Shown: positions 47,371-56,355, numbered from the stretch's first letter. The stretch: 64,000 bases of DNA from Pseudomonadota bacterium (GCA_016720075.1 JADJXW010000009.1:50001-114000), one strand, 5' to 3'. Notes: generated from the letters alone by a model not told the origin. Made by a program: numbers and translations.

Positions 47371-49286
47371 CGCGGTTGCGTCAGCACGTCGATCAGGTAG
47401 GGTTCGCCGCGCTTGACCGAAGCCACGCCCCGCGCGAGAGCGGCGGAAAGCCGGCTCGGATCATCGATTGGTCCTTCGCTGGCCATGCCGTAGCCCTGCG
47501 CCAGTTTGGCGTAGTCGATGTACGGATCGCGCAGCGTGGTGCCGATATGCGCGCGGTCGGTGCCGCGGCCGCGCACGCCGGCCATGTACTGCAGGAACAT
47601 CAGCTCCTGATGCCAGGCGCGGTTGTTGTGCATCACGGTCAGCATGGGCAGGCGGTGATGCACGGCGGACCAGATCATGCCGGGCGCGTAGTTGAAGTCG
47701 CCATCGGTCTGGATGTTGATGACGATACGGTTGCGACCGCGCGCCGCCAGCGCCGCGCCGCCGCATGCACCCAGCCCATAACCCATGCCCCCTGCACCCT
47801 GTCCGCCCAGATAGCTGTAGTGCTTGTCGTGGACCCACAGCTCACGGTGATGCCCTCCGGAGAAATTGCTCGGGCTGGCCAGGCACCAGTCCTCGTTCAT
47901 GATCAGCGGCCAGAGCTCCGCGTACAGGCGCGCGGTGCTTACAGGGCTTGCATCCCAGCCTTTGCGCTTCTGGTCGAGTGCTTTCTCGAGCGCAGCGACA
48001 TAGGCCCCCTGGTTGGCGGCGGCATGCTTTGCGCCGCGCTCGGCGATGACGCGCAGCCGGGCAGGTGTCGCCAGGCTGCGCACAGCGGCCAGCAGGGCAG
48101 GCAGGCTTGCCTGCGCATCGATCGGGATCGAGCGGTGAATGCCTGCGGGTTGTCCGCCGGGAGCGCCTTCTGGGGTGCCGCGGGCACGCAGACCTCCAAA
48201 GCCGATTCCTGCCGTATCACGTCGGGATTCCAGTGAAGCGACGCGCGGACCCATCAGGGCAATGTCGGCGGGACCTGATTCCAGGCCGAGCCGGAAGTCG
48301 TATTCGGTCGATGCACCGGGTCCGGACAACGGATGCCGTTGCGGGAAGCTCATCGGGCCGGCGGTGGCCCGCGATCCCACGCAGGCGCCCAGCAGTTCCG
48401 CCAGCTCCACGGCCAGCGCAACTCCGGCCGGGGTGCGCAGTTGCCCCACTTCGATGCGCGGATTGTTCGCTGACAGCAGTCGGCGTGCGATCTCCTGTGC
48501 GTTCGTCCGGTCGATGCCATCGATGCGGGGTGGCACGTATCGCGGCACCTGCAATGCGCCTGCTTCAGCCTTCTGCGTCTCCATGTCCAGCACGACCAGC
48601 GTCGGCGCCGTCGGTGGCGTGATCGCCTGCCGATAGGCCTCCTGGAGCGCGGTGAGGGATTCGGCCAGTGTCTTCGGCTGCGCGTCCCACTTGGTGAAGC
48701 TGCGCACCAGCGCGGCCATGTCGTTCGCGGTATGCGCCTGGATGAAACCGTCGTCGCGGCCGGCGATGATCAGCATCGGCGTGCCGGAGTAGTAGGCCTG
48801 GTAGATGGCCATCGACGCGTGCTGCAGGCCGATGGTTCCGTGCAGCATCGCGCACATCGGCCGCCCTTCGGCCTTGCCATATCCATTGGCCATGTCCACG
48901 GAGGTTTCTTCGTGGAGTGCGGTGATGAACTCCGGCATCACGTTGGGTGGCGTGCCGTAGTTGACGATGGATTCCTGGATTCCCTCGAAGCTCGAGCCGG
49001 GATTGCCGGCGACGAACTCGATGCCCAGGTCCTTCAGGACCTGCGTCTGCAGGTCGGACCCGCAGCGCTGCACCGCGCGAGCGGGCAGTTCGATGCGCAG
49101 CAGACCCGTGTCGCGTTCCACCTGCGCGGCAGTTGGCGCCGGCGCCGTGCTGGAAGGAGGCGTCGCGCGGTCAGGGGATTCGGTCGAGGGCGCTGCGGCA
49201 TGGGCGCCCAACGCAAGTCCGGTGCCCGCCGCACCTGTCAGGAACGCGCGCCTGTCGACGGCGTCGGAACCATCCTGCTTCGGCAT
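47367..49286 (-). CDS. Tat-exported thiamine-diphosphate-dependent enzyme
   Basis: A 639-residue member of the acetolactate-synthase/pyruvate-oxidase ThDP superfamily. An N-terminal domain carries the activating Glu in ALHEETSVDMANGYGK. The C-terminal domain shows the ThDP/Mg motif beginning DGDFNYAP and ending with NN after about 25 residues (TVMHNN). The protein begins with a twin-arginine leader DRRAFLTGAAG, so it should be exported folded with cofactor. Most family members are cytoplasmic. Reaction and 2-oxoacid substrate are unknown; coupling to a cytochrome c suggests an oxidative decarboxylation. Confidence 0.87.
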   Translation of the reverse strand: MPKQDGSDAVDRRAFLTGAAGTGLALGAHAAAPSTESPDRATPPSSTAPAPTAAQVERDTGLLRIELPARAVQRCGSDLQTQVLKDLGIEFVAGNPGSSFEGIQESIVNYGTPPNVMPEFITALHEETSVDMANGYGKAEGRPMCAMLHGTIGLQHASMAIYQAYYSGTPMLIIAGRDDGFIQAHTANDMAALVRSFTKWDAQPKTLAESLTALQEAYRQAITPPTAPTLVVLDMETQKAEAGALQVPRYVPPRIDGIDRTNAQEIARRLLSANNPRIEVGQLRTPAGVALAVELAELLGACVGSRATAGPMSFPQRHPLSGPGASTEYDFRLGLESGPADIALMGPRVASLESRRDTAGIGFGGLRARGTPEGAPGGQPAGIHRSIPIDAQASLPALLAAVRSLATPARLRVIAERGAKHAAANQGAYVAALEKALDQKRKGWDASPVSTARLYAELWPLIMNEDWCLASPSNFSGGHHRELWVHDKHYSYLGGQGAGGMGYGLGACGGAALAARGRNRIVINIQTDGDFNYAPGMIWSAVHHRLPMLTVMHNNRAWHQELMFLQYMAGVRGRGTDRAHIGTTLRDPYIDYAKLAQGYGMASEGPIDDPSRLSAALARGVASVKRGEPYLIDVLTQPR

Positions 49287-49313
49287 GCTGTTTCACCCTC
49301 CAGCACAAGTGAG

Positions 49314-49342
49314 GGCGGCGGCGAACCCGCAAGTCCGCCGCC
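49314..49342 (-). other. Intercistronic GC-rich hairpin
   Basis: GGCGGCGG (49314-49321) pairs with CCGCCGCC (49335-49342) in the 74-base gap between the TonB receptor stop and the ThDP enzyme start. There is no T-run on the transcribed strand, so it more likely tunes mRNA stability or partial readthrough than fully terminates. Confidence 0.4.
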
Positions 49343-49360
49343 GGTCCCGACAGGCCTTCC

Positions 49361-52300
49361 TCAGTAGCGGAAGTTGACCCCCAGCACGTATCGGCGCCCA
49401 TAGGCGTCGTAGTTGTTGCTCACCGTCTGCGATCCCGTCCGCGAGTTGTAGCTCGGGATGACCATCGGATGCTTGTCGAGCAGGTTGGTCACGTAGAACG
49501 ACAGGTCCCACGTATGGCCCGCGGCGGTTTCGTCGCGATAGCCGATGCGGGCATTGGTGTTGAAGTAGTTCGGCAGCCAGTTGTCGTCGACGTCCGGAAG
49601 GGTCTTGGTGACGCCATTGACCACCCTGTCGCCCGCTGCGAACGCAGCCGTGTCGATCCAGGTCGTGTCGATCTTCGACTTGCTGATCCATTCCTCGGTC
49701 AGCTGCGCGTCCCATTTGCCGAAGGTGTAGGTCAGGCTCGCCGTGCCCTTCCACTTCGGGTAGAGCACGCCCCCGGTGAAGCCGCCATCGAACCGGTTTA
49801 CCGTTGCCGTGTCGGAGGACTGGTTCGAGCGCTTCAGGATATTGCTCGCGAAGGCGCGGAACGTGAGGGTTTCCGGCTGGCTTCCGAGGAAGTCGGGACG
49901 CAGCGTGTACTGCGCCTCGTAGTCAACGCCCTTCACCGTGGTCTTGGCGACGTTCAGGTACGGGTTCTTCACGCGACCGATCACCTGGCTCGCCGCGTCA
50001 CGCTCCACGTACGCGCACAGCGCCGGATCGATGTTCCTGAAGCAGTCGTCGACGATGCGCTGGAATCCGAGCTGCCCGATCGCGTCGTCCACATTCACGT
50101 TGTAGTAGTCGACCGACATCTGCAGGCCATCGACGAAGCTGGGACGGAAGACCGCGCCCAGCGTCACCGTATCGGCCTTCTCCGGCGCCAGGCCCGGGTT
50201 GCCCACCGCGACCGAGGTGATCTGCACGCTGCAGCCCGCTGGGGCGGTGGGGTTGCCGCTCAGGTTCCGGCAGGCCGTGGCGTTCGGGTCATTCACCGCG
50301 CCGCCCGAGCCCTGCTCGTCGAAGCGTTCGGCGAACGTGGCTTCGCGCACGTCGCGCGAGTAGGTGCCGCGCAGGCGCAGATCGCTGTAGACGGTGAAAT
50401 CGAGGCCTGCCTTGTAGGCGCTGACCGTGCCCACGTTCGAATAGCGCGAACTGCGGAAGGCCAGGTCGGCATCCAGGCGTTGCCCGGAATCCAGTTTGAA
50501 CATCGGCACGTTCACCTCGGCGAACACTTCCTTCACGTCGTATTCACCCTGGATGGGCGGAACGGTCGAGAACTGGAAGACGTTCGGGCTGCCGCCGGTG
50601 AAGCCGGACGGAATGCCGCGAATGCCGAGCGCAGGCGCATTCAGGGGCGGACCCACCCGCTCGAGCTCATCAGGGTAGGCGCGCTGCTTGAAGTCCTCGG
50701 CGCGATAGGTGGCGCCGATGGCCGCGGACACCGGGCCCGCCCAACCCTCGAACACCTTGCCGGTCAGCAGCACTTCGGCGAAATCCTGGTGCACATTGCT
50801 GATGCCCCATTTGTCGCCGATGAGGTAGTCGCGCGCGGCCTGCGACACATTGCCCTGGCCAAACGCATTGAGCGGCACGCAGCCGCTGATGCTGTCTAGC
50901 CCGACGGGCGAGGGCAGCGGCTGGCCGAACTTGTTGAGCCTGCCGGCGACCGATGCAGCCAGCTGTGTCGGCGTCGGATTCGTGAGCTTCACGTTGCAGG
51001 TGATGGAGCCGATGGGCAGGCCGCTGCTGCCCACATTGGCCGCGGTGACCGTCACGGCATCCAGTGCCAGGAACATGCGATCCACGCGCAGTTCATCGTA
51101 GACAGCGGTGAACTTGTGCGAGCGTCCCCGCTGCCAGGTGGCACGCATGTGCCAGTCGGCGAACAGATCGGCATCGACGCCCACGCTCCAGGTGAACATG
51201 CTGTGTTCGTTGCGGGGCTCTTCGCTGTCGTTCCAGTTGCTGGCATCGAGGAACTGGCCCAGCTTCAGCATCTTGAAAGAGCCTACGTTCTGCGCGGTCA
51301 TCGCCTGCTGCACGTTGGCCGGTAGGTAGGGGTTGCCCGAATAGATCGTGGCGTACCAGATGTCCTGCAGGTGTGGCAGGCCGCGCTGGTCGAGCTGGTC
51401 CGATGCCGAGCTGCCGTACATGGCATGGCCGAAGACCGAAACCCGGTCGTTGATGTCGTACTTCAGGCCTAGGAATCCAGCCTTCTCGTTGACCCTGGCG
51501 CCGTAGGGGCCGCCGGGAAAGGCAGCGTCGGCGGGGCCCAACTCGGGGCCACCCGACATCGACTGGGTGCCGCCGGACCCTGAAGTGATCGCGCCGCTGA
51601 CGAAGGGCCGAACCCCGGTGCCGTCGTCCAGGAAAACCGAGTTCCGGAGCGTGAATGGCACACCGGCCGCCGTCTGCACATTCGACAGCGGGTAGGCCGT
51701 GTCGATGCGACCCGTCGGCGAGTGCAGCGAAGAGATTACGTTTGGCAGCGTCAGGCGCTGCGGGACACCCGGTGTCGCCGTGGCCGACACGAACGCCGGA
51801 TTGGTGACAAACCCCTTGCGCTGGAACCAGCTGCCCAGCGTTGCCGGATCACGCTGGATCTGGTCGATGTGGGTGTATTCGGCCGACGCCACCACGTGCA
51901 GTTTTTCACCCAGCTTGAAGCCGCCGGCGAGGGATGCCTTGTGGTTGAAGCCATCGCCCACCTCGGTGACGCCGGTGCTGGCGCTGGCCTTGAGGCCGGT
52001 GAAATCGCGATCGAGCACGAAGTTCACCACGCCGCCGACCGCATCGGCGCCGTACTGCGCCGACGCACCGCCAGTGACGATGTCGACCTTCTTGATCAGC
52101 GCGGTCGGGAACACACCGATATTGACCGTGCCGCCGCGGTCCGACTGCACGACGCGCGAGCCATCAAGCAGCACCAGCGTGCGCTGGCTGCCCAGGCCGC
52201 GCAGGTTGACGTAGCTGCCGCCCGCATTGCCGAACAGCGCGCCGCTGCCGCGCTGGGCGGACTCCGTCTGGAAGAGCTGCGGAAGCTTGTCGAGCTGGTC

Positions 52301-52546
52301 GACCAGTGACGCGCCCGGATTGCTGGTTTTCAGATCATCGGTGGTGACCGAAGTCACCGGCACCGGCGTGGGCAGGCCGGTTTCCTGGCGAATGCGGGAG
52401 CCGGTAACGGTGATTTCTTCCAGCGCGGTTTCTTCAGCCGCATGGACCGGGCTTGCCGCCAGCGCCGCCATCGTCAAAACGGAAAGTTGGAAAGATCCGT
52501 TTCGCAGTGCCTGCCTTACGGCAGCCGCGAGTGAGTAATTGCTCAT
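49361..52546 (-). CDS. Large TonB-dependent receptor
   Basis: A 1061-residue receptor with a signal peptide (cleavage near VHAAEE) and a plug domain: EEITVTGSRIRQETG, YVNLRGLGSQRTLVLLDGSRVV and VDIVTGGASAQYGADAVGGVVNF. The C-terminal barrel ends RYVLGVNFRY, with a terminal aromatic residue. The EITVTGSRI opening is common in the large receptor families of oligotrophic proteobacteria. It heads a leftward group with the ThDP enzyme and cytochrome c. The ligand is unknown. Confidence 0.93.
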   Translation of the reverse strand: MSNYSLAAAVRQALRNGSFQLSVLTMAALAASPVHAAEETALEEITVTGSRIRQETGLPTPVPVTSVTTDDLKTSNPGASLVDQLDKLPQLFQTESAQRGSGALFGNAGGSYVNLRGLGSQRTLVLLDGSRVVQSDRGGTVNIGVFPTALIKKVDIVTGGASAQYGADAVGGVVNFVLDRDFTGLKASASTGVTEVGDGFNHKASLAGGFKLGEKLHVVASAEYTHIDQIQRDPATLGSWFQRKGFVTNPAFVSATATPGVPQRLTLPNVISSLHSPTGRIDTAYPLSNVQTAAGVPFTLRNSVFLDDGTGVRPFVSGAITSGSGGTQSMSGGPELGPADAAFPGGPYGARVNEKAGFLGLKYDINDRVSVFGHAMYGSSASDQLDQRGLPHLQDIWYATIYSGNPYLPANVQQAMTAQNVGSFKMLKLGQFLDASNWNDSEEPRNEHSMFTWSVGVDADLFADWHMRATWQRGRSHKFTAVYDELRVDRMFLALDAVTVTAANVGSSGLPIGSITCNVKLTNPTPTQLAASVAGRLNKFGQPLPSPVGLDSISGCVPLNAFGQGNVSQAARDYLIGDKWGISNVHQDFAEVLLTGKVFEGWAGPVSAAIGATYRAEDFKQRAYPDELERVGPPLNAPALGIRGIPSGFTGGSPNVFQFSTVPPIQGEYDVKEVFAEVNVPMFKLDSGQRLDADLAFRSSRYSNVGTVSAYKAGLDFTVYSDLRLRGTYSRDVREATFAERFDEQGSGGAVNDPNATACRNLSGNPTAPAGCSVQITSVAVGNPGLAPEKADTVTLGAVFRPSFVDGLQMSVDYYNVNVDDAIGQLGFQRIVDDCFRNIDPALCAYVERDAASQVIGRVKNPYLNVAKTTVKGVDYEAQYTLRPDFLGSQPETLTFRAFASNILKRSNQSSDTATVNRFDGGFTGGVLYPKWKGTASLTYTFGKWDAQLTEEWISKSKIDTTWIDTAAFAAGDRVVNGVTKTLPDVDDNWLPNYFNTNARIGYRDETAAGHTWDLSFYVTNLLDKHPMVIPSYNSRTGSQTVSNNYDAYGRRYVLGVNFRY

Positions 52547-52812
52547 CTCTAGCCCCCTGAATAGTTTTTCTTCATGCCGCGGTCCGGATGACCGGCCGTG
52601 ACTGCGGCAACAATATACCTATGGGTGTCCAAGCACTACCGACCGGTCGAAGACGCTGGGTGGGGAACTGGCGTGCTGGTACTCCCACCACCATGCTGCG
52701 CATGCGTTACCAAGTCCAAAGCATCTTTGTGGCAAGGGCCGAACGGGTTTATCCTCGCCAGGGTTCGCGAGTGAGTTCAAGAATTTCAATAAGCAGAGCG
52801 GGGGCGTCACTG
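52547..52812. other. Divergent intergenic region
   Basis: 266 bases between the leftward TonB receptor and rightward small exported proteins. On the minus strand TATATT (52617-52612) could be a -10 box for the receptor, giving a leader of about 58 bases. On the plus strand only a weak TTGTGG/TTATCC pair (about 52727-52754) is visible. No gene or repeat was found. Confidence 0.4.
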
Positions 52813-53208
52813 ATGCGCTACGGATGTCGAATTCTTCTGGTATTCCTGATGCTGGCCGGCACGGCCACGGCGCAGGTCGGGCATCCCGCCAAGGGCAGCT
52901 GGCTCGGCTACTGGGGTCCCGACACAAAGACACAGCACCGCATGGTGCTGAACCTGGACTGGCGCAACCGCCAGGTGGTGGGGCAGGTGAATCCCGGACC
53001 CGGCGCTGCAAACGTTACGCGAGCGGACATCGACTACGCCACCTGGACCATGACCATGGAAGCCTCCTTGCCGGATGCAAGCGGGCGCATCCAGAAATGG
53101 GTGGGCACGGGAAAGCTGGAGAACCTGGGCTCGTGGACCAACCGCGTGTACTCCGGCACGTATGTTTTCGGCGCCGAGAAGGGCACCTTCAAGCTCACGC
53201 TGCACTGA
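52813..53208 (+). CDS. Small exported protein of unknown function
   Basis: 131 residues with a signal peptide (cleavage after TATAQ, about residue 20). The mature part has GSWLGYWGPD near its start and alternating hydrophobic residues typical of a beta-sandwich or lipocalin-like barrel (KGTFKLTLH at the end). It is 10 bases upstream of the DUF6152-like gene, suggesting an operon of small periplasmic proteins. No family is recognised. Confidence 0.75.
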   Translation: MRYGCRILLVFLMLAGTATAQVGHPAKGSWLGYWGPDTKTQHRMVLNLDWRNRQVVGQVNPGPGAANVTRADIDYATWTMTMEASLPDASGRIQKWVGTGKLENLGSWTNRVYSGTYVFGAEKGTFKLTLH

Positions 53209-53218
53209 GGATCAAGAA

Positions 53219-53622
53219 ATGAATAACTGGACCAAGACACTGCTGGCCCTGCTGGTGGCCGCCACGGCAACCGGTGCTGCGATAGCACATCACTCCTTTG
53301 CGGCCGAGTTCGACGGAGCCAAGAAGCTCAAGCTCACCGGCACCGTCACCAAGGTGCAGTGGCGCAATCCGCACACCTACTTCTTCGTCGATGTGAAGGG
53401 CGAGGATGGACAGATCCACAACTGGGCCATGGAGCTGGGAAGCCCGAACGTGCTGATGCGCCGCGGATGGACGCGGGACTCGCTGAAGATCGGCGATCAG
53501 GTGACGATCGAGGCGCGCGCGCGCGCGACAACAGCTACAAGGGCAATGCCACATCGGTGGTCATGGCCGACGGCAAGAAGATGTTCAACGGCACGGCCGA
53601 AGAAAACGAAGGGAATGATTAA
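53219..53622 (+). pseudogene. DUF6152-like exported protein, frameshifted in a GC repeat
   Basis: The N-terminal 103 residues read as a small exported protein: a signal peptide, then HHSFAAEFD, LTGTVTKVQWRNPHTYFFVDV and LKIGDQVTIEARAR, as in the DUF6152 family. At the dinucleotide tract (GC)7G, 53513-53527, the reading frame changes. Frame 1 runs on as a Thr/Arg/Pro-rich tail to 53629, whereas the natural C-terminus (DNSYKGNATSVVMADGKKMF and on) continues in another frame to the TAA at 53620-53622, four bases before the next gene. Removing one GC unit restores a 133-residue protein. This is an assembly error, a real mutation or a slippage switch. Confidence 0.8.
53513..53527 (+). repeat. Dinucleotide tract (GC)7G inside a gene
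   Basis: Fifteen bases of alternating G and C within the DUF6152-like coding region. A change of one unit moves the reading frame by two bases, so the tract could act as a slippage-prone switch. Such tracts are also error-prone in sequencing. Confidence 0.85.
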
Positions 53623-53625
53623 CCC

Positions 53626-54462
53626 ATGAGCCGCGATACCAAATCTTTCCTGCGCAGCAGCGGCGCATGCCTGGCCTTGCTCGGCGCGCTGCTTGCCATG
53701 CCCGCAATTGCCGCGGCGCCTGCGGCGCCGGCGGCATCCGCCACCCCGGCCAAGCCAGTCAGACCCACTCCGCGCCTGCCCGATGGCACGGTGGATCTCA
53801 GCGGTAACGGTTCGTGGAGCCTGGGCTGGATCACCAACTACGAGCGGCATCTGCTCGATACGCCGCCAGGCATCGAGAACGTGCCCTTCCTGCCGTGGAC
53901 GAAGGCGATGTACGACTACGTGCAGAAGAACCAGAACGCCTACGACCCCGAAGGCTTCTGCCTGCCGCCCGGCGGACCGCGCGCCTTCGGCACGCCGTAT
54001 CCGGCCGAGTTCCTGCAGCAGAAAGACCGCATCATCGTCATCTTCGAGGGCGGCGCGCATGTCTGGCGCGAGATCCACATGGATGGGCGCGCGCATCCCA
54101 CCGGATCGAAGCTCAACCCGACGTATTTCGGTCATTCGGTGGGGCGCTGGGAAGGCGATACGCTAGTGATCGATACCGTGGGCTACAACGAGCGCACCTG
54201 GCTGGGATTCAACGGCTACCTGCATTCCGACGAGTTGCGCACCGTGGAGCGCATCACGCGGCCGAACCACGACACGTTGCGCTACGAAGTCACGATCGAT
54301 GATCCGGGTGCGTACTCCAAGCCCTGGCGCATGGGCTGGAACATCCGCTGGACCGAGGGCCAGGAGCTGCAGGAATACATCTGCCAGGAAGAGAATCAGT
54401 TCCTGATCGACCTGAAGGATGATTTCGGCGAGCCGTTCTTCCAGCCCACGAAGTCCGAATAG
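53626..54462 (+). CDS. Exported protein of unknown function, third gene of the small-protein operon
   Basis: 278 residues with a signal peptide (to about residue 30) and an Ala/Pro-rich linker. The mature domain begins TPRLPDGTVDLSGNGSW and contains GHSVGRWEGDTLVIDTVGYNERTWL and HSDELRTVERITR, phrases seen in a widespread but uncharacterised exported family often next to DUF6152 genes. No catalytic motif is recognised. Four bases after the DUF6152-like stop. Confidence 0.82.
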   Translation: MSRDTKSFLRSSGACLALLGALLAMPAIAAAPAAPAASATPAKPVRPTPRLPDGTVDLSGNGSWSLGWITNYERHLLDTPPGIENVPFLPWTKAMYDYVQKNQNAYDPEGFCLPPGGPRAFGTPYPAEFLQQKDRIIVIFEGGAHVWREIHMDGRAHPTGSKLNPTYFGHSVGRWEGDTLVIDTVGYNERTWLGFNGYLHSDELRTVERITRPNHDTLRYEVTIDDPGAYSKPWRMGWNIRWTEGQELQEYICQEENQFLIDLKDDFGEPFFQPTKSE

Positions 54463-54491
54463 GCTGCGAGCGGCGAACCGCGCCGAGAAAC

Positions 54492-54514
54492 AAAAAACCC
54501 CGCAAAGAGCGGGG
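54492..54514 (-). terminator. Intrinsic terminator downstream of the tRNA-Leu remnant
   Basis: On the minus strand CCCCGC, loop TCTTT, GCGGGG and then TTTTTT form a canonical rho-independent terminator. It lies three bases after the CCA end of the tRNA-Leu remnant, so it is most simply the native terminator of a former tRNA-Leu gene. It could also help to end the plus-strand operon, but that strand has no T-run after the stem. Confidence 0.8.
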
Positions 54515-54517
54515 TCA

Positions 54518-54539
54518 TGGTGCCCAGGAGAGGACTCGA
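54518..54539 (-). mobile_element. tRNA-Leu 3'-end remnant, candidate attachment site
   Basis: The minus strand carries 22 bases comprising the 3' part of a T-loop (TCGAGT), a T-stem strand (CCTCT), an acceptor strand (CCTGGGC), discriminator A and CCA. The acceptor strand would pair with GCCCAGG, the 5' end typical of gammaproteobacterial tRNA-Leu genes. Upstream of the T-loop, homology stops abruptly and no tRNA body exists. This is the expected product of integrase-mediated insertion into a tRNA 3' end, with the intact tRNA at the other end of the element. Confidence 0.75.
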
Positions 54540-54593
54540 TTGTTCATTCCAAGTCGCTGATATTTGAAGAGAACTCGCGGAGCCGCCAAGCTA

Positions 54594-54613
54594 GTACCCC
54601 TTGGTGTACCCCC
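54594..54613. repeat. Paired GTACCCC repeats, integrase-arm-like
   Basis: GTACCCC at 54594-54600 and GTACCCCC at 54606-54613 are direct repeats 12 bases apart, about 55 bases inside the tRNA remnant. Similar short direct repeats flank attachment cores as arm-type binding sites of tyrosine integrases. No integrase gene is within the window. Confidence 0.45.
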
Positions 54614-54792
54614 GGCGTCAGTCCCTTGCCCCCGCGCAGTACGATTAATACCGAAACCGAATGGTTCGGTGCCATTCAGCATCATGCGGGGACGGCCCAA
54701 AGCTAAGAATCCGATCGGTACCTTGCTTGCCTCGTTCGAAGGCGCCGGGCGTTTTACGCGCTCCGTCCTGGCATCCGGTCGCATACGGGGGA

Positions 54793-56355
54793 ATGATGAG
54801 AACGACTCGCTTCGGATGGAAGGCGCTGGCACCTCGACCGGTCCTGGCAGTGGCCTCAATACTGATGGGCGTCTGCCTTGCCGCGGGTTCCGCGAGGGCC
54901 CGGGATCTCCCCATGGTGAGGCCCGTCATGGGCTGCGAGGCACTTGCGCAGAAGGACATCGCTCCAGCCGGCGAAGCTCCCGGCCGCATCGTCTCCGCCC
55001 GGACCGTCACGACCGGCACTGTCGGTCCTTACTGCGAAATCAAGGGATACGTGGCTCCGCAGGTCCGGTTCGAACTGCGCCTTCCGACGCAGAACTGGAC
55101 CCAACGCCTGATGTTCTCCGGCTGTGGCGGATTCTTCGGCCGCGTGGAATTCCGCATTCGCGCATCCGAGGGCTGCGAAGCCATCGACAACGGCGAAATC
55201 GCGCTGGTGACCAGCGACCTCGGTCATGACGCACCCGACGGCAATGCCAACACGGTGTGGGCCGCCAACAACCGCCAGGGGAAGATCGACTACGGGTACC
55301 GTGGCGTCCACGTCGTCACCGTCATCGCCAAGGCCATCCTCGCCCGCTACTACGGGCAGCCCCAGGCCTACGCCTACTTCAATGGCTGCTCTGATGGCGG
55401 CCGCGAAGGGATGATGGAAGCCCAGCGTTATCCGGGCGACTTCAACGGCATCATCGCCGGCGCCTCGGTCATCGGCGACGCGGCGAACAACACCGTCTTC
55501 CATGCGTGGAACGCCCGCCAGTCCGCCGCGGCCGATGGCGCAGCCGTGCTGAAGCCGCAGGACCTGGCCGTGCTGCACAAGGCCGCGCTCGATGCCTGCG
55601 ATCTTGCGGGCGACGGGGTCCGGGACGGTGTGGTGGGTGATCCTCGCGCATGCCGGTTCGATCCGGCCATTGCGGCATGCCGCGGGGGCCAGTCGCAGGG
55701 ATGCCTGAGCGCCGCGCAGGTGGCGGCAGCCAGGGCCATGTACGGTGGACCCGTCGATGAAATGGGGCGCCCGCTCTATTTCGGGCGTCCGGTGGGATCG
55801 GAACTCGCCTGGGGCAGTCCGGACAACGGCGAGATGGTCGGCGCGTTCGTCCGCTACCTGGTCAGCGACGACATCCTGGATTTCGACCTCGCGAAGTTCC
55901 CTTTCGACCGGGCATGGTTCGACAGGCTTCATGGCCTGGCGTCCGTTTACAACGCGACGAATCCCGACATCGATGCGTTCCAGAAGGCCGGCGGCAAGCT
56001 GATCATGTGGCATGGATGGGGAGATCCCGGCGTGCCGCCCATGAGCTCCGTCACTTACTACGAATCGCTCCTAAAGCGCTACGGGCCCGCAACCGCTTCG
56101 TTCGCCCGGCTGTTCATGTTGCCCGGCGTGGGTCACTGCGGGGGCGGTGATGGCCCGGATCGCATGAATCTGACGGACGCGATTTTCGCCTGGGTTGAAG
56201 ATGGCACGGCGCCTGCGTCGGTGATTGCATTGCGGAAATCCTATGGCCGGACGGTGCAGACCCGTCCCGTGTTCCCCTATCCCTCGAACTCGCGCTACCG
56301 TGGCGCGGGTGATCCGGCCCTCGCGAGTTCGTTTGCCGAAGCGACGCCGCAATGA
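54793..56355 (+). CDS. Tannase/feruloyl esterase family protein
   Basis: A 520-residue secreted serine esterase expected to cut gallate, ferulate or related phenolic esters. After a signal peptide (to about residue 36), the family CS-D-HC catalytic set is present: Cys199-Ser200 (NGCSDGGREG), Asp411 (WGDPGVPP) and His448-Cys449 (GVGHCGGG), where the two Cys form the linking disulfide. A Ca-binding-like loop with DLAGDGVRDG lies near residue 275. ATG 54793 follows a purine-rich GGGGGA site. It is the first gene inside the presumed island. Confidence 0.9.
   Translation: MMRTTRFGWKALAPRPVLAVASILMGVCLAAGSARARDLPMVRPVMGCEALAQKDIAPAGEAPGRIVSARTVTTGTVGPYCEIKGYVAPQVRFELRLPTQNWTQRLMFSGCGGFFGRVEFRIRASEGCEAIDNGEIALVTSDLGHDAPDGNANTVWAANNRQGKIDYGYRGVHVVTVIAKAILARYYGQPQAYAYFNGCSDGGREGMMEAQRYPGDFNGIIAGASVIGDAANNTVFHAWNARQSAAADGAAVLKPQDLAVLHKAALDACDLAGDGVRDGVVGDPRACRFDPAIAACRGGQSQGCLSAAQVAAARAMYGGPVDEMGRPLYFGRPVGSELAWGSPDNGEMVGAFVRYLVSDDILDFDLAKFPFDRAWFDRLHGLASVYNATNPDIDAFQKAGGKLIMWHGWGDPGVPPMSSVTYYESLLKRYGPATASFARLFMLPGVGHCGGGDGPDRMNLTDAIFAWVEDGTAPASVIALRKSYGRTVQTRPVFPYPSNSRYRGAGDPALASSFAEATPQ

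Larger units (their letters stand above)
54463..54792. other. 330-base gap holding an island junction
   Basis: Holds, from left to right, a leftward terminator hairpin (54492-54514), a tRNA-Leu 3' remnant (54518-54539), paired GTACCCC repeats (54594-54613) and a short palindrome ACCGAATGGTTCGGT (54656-54670). No convincing gene is present; open frames here lack recognisable family motifs. A GGGGGA site just before 54793 belongs to the tannase-family gene. Confidence 0.7.

Noticed and set aside
54515..55229. Possible integrase fragment or regulator in the gap before the tannase gene
   Set aside because: Several overlapping frames exist but none shows the tyrosine-recombinase R-H-R-Y residues or a helix-turn-helix. 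Only the attachment-site-like DNA is supported.
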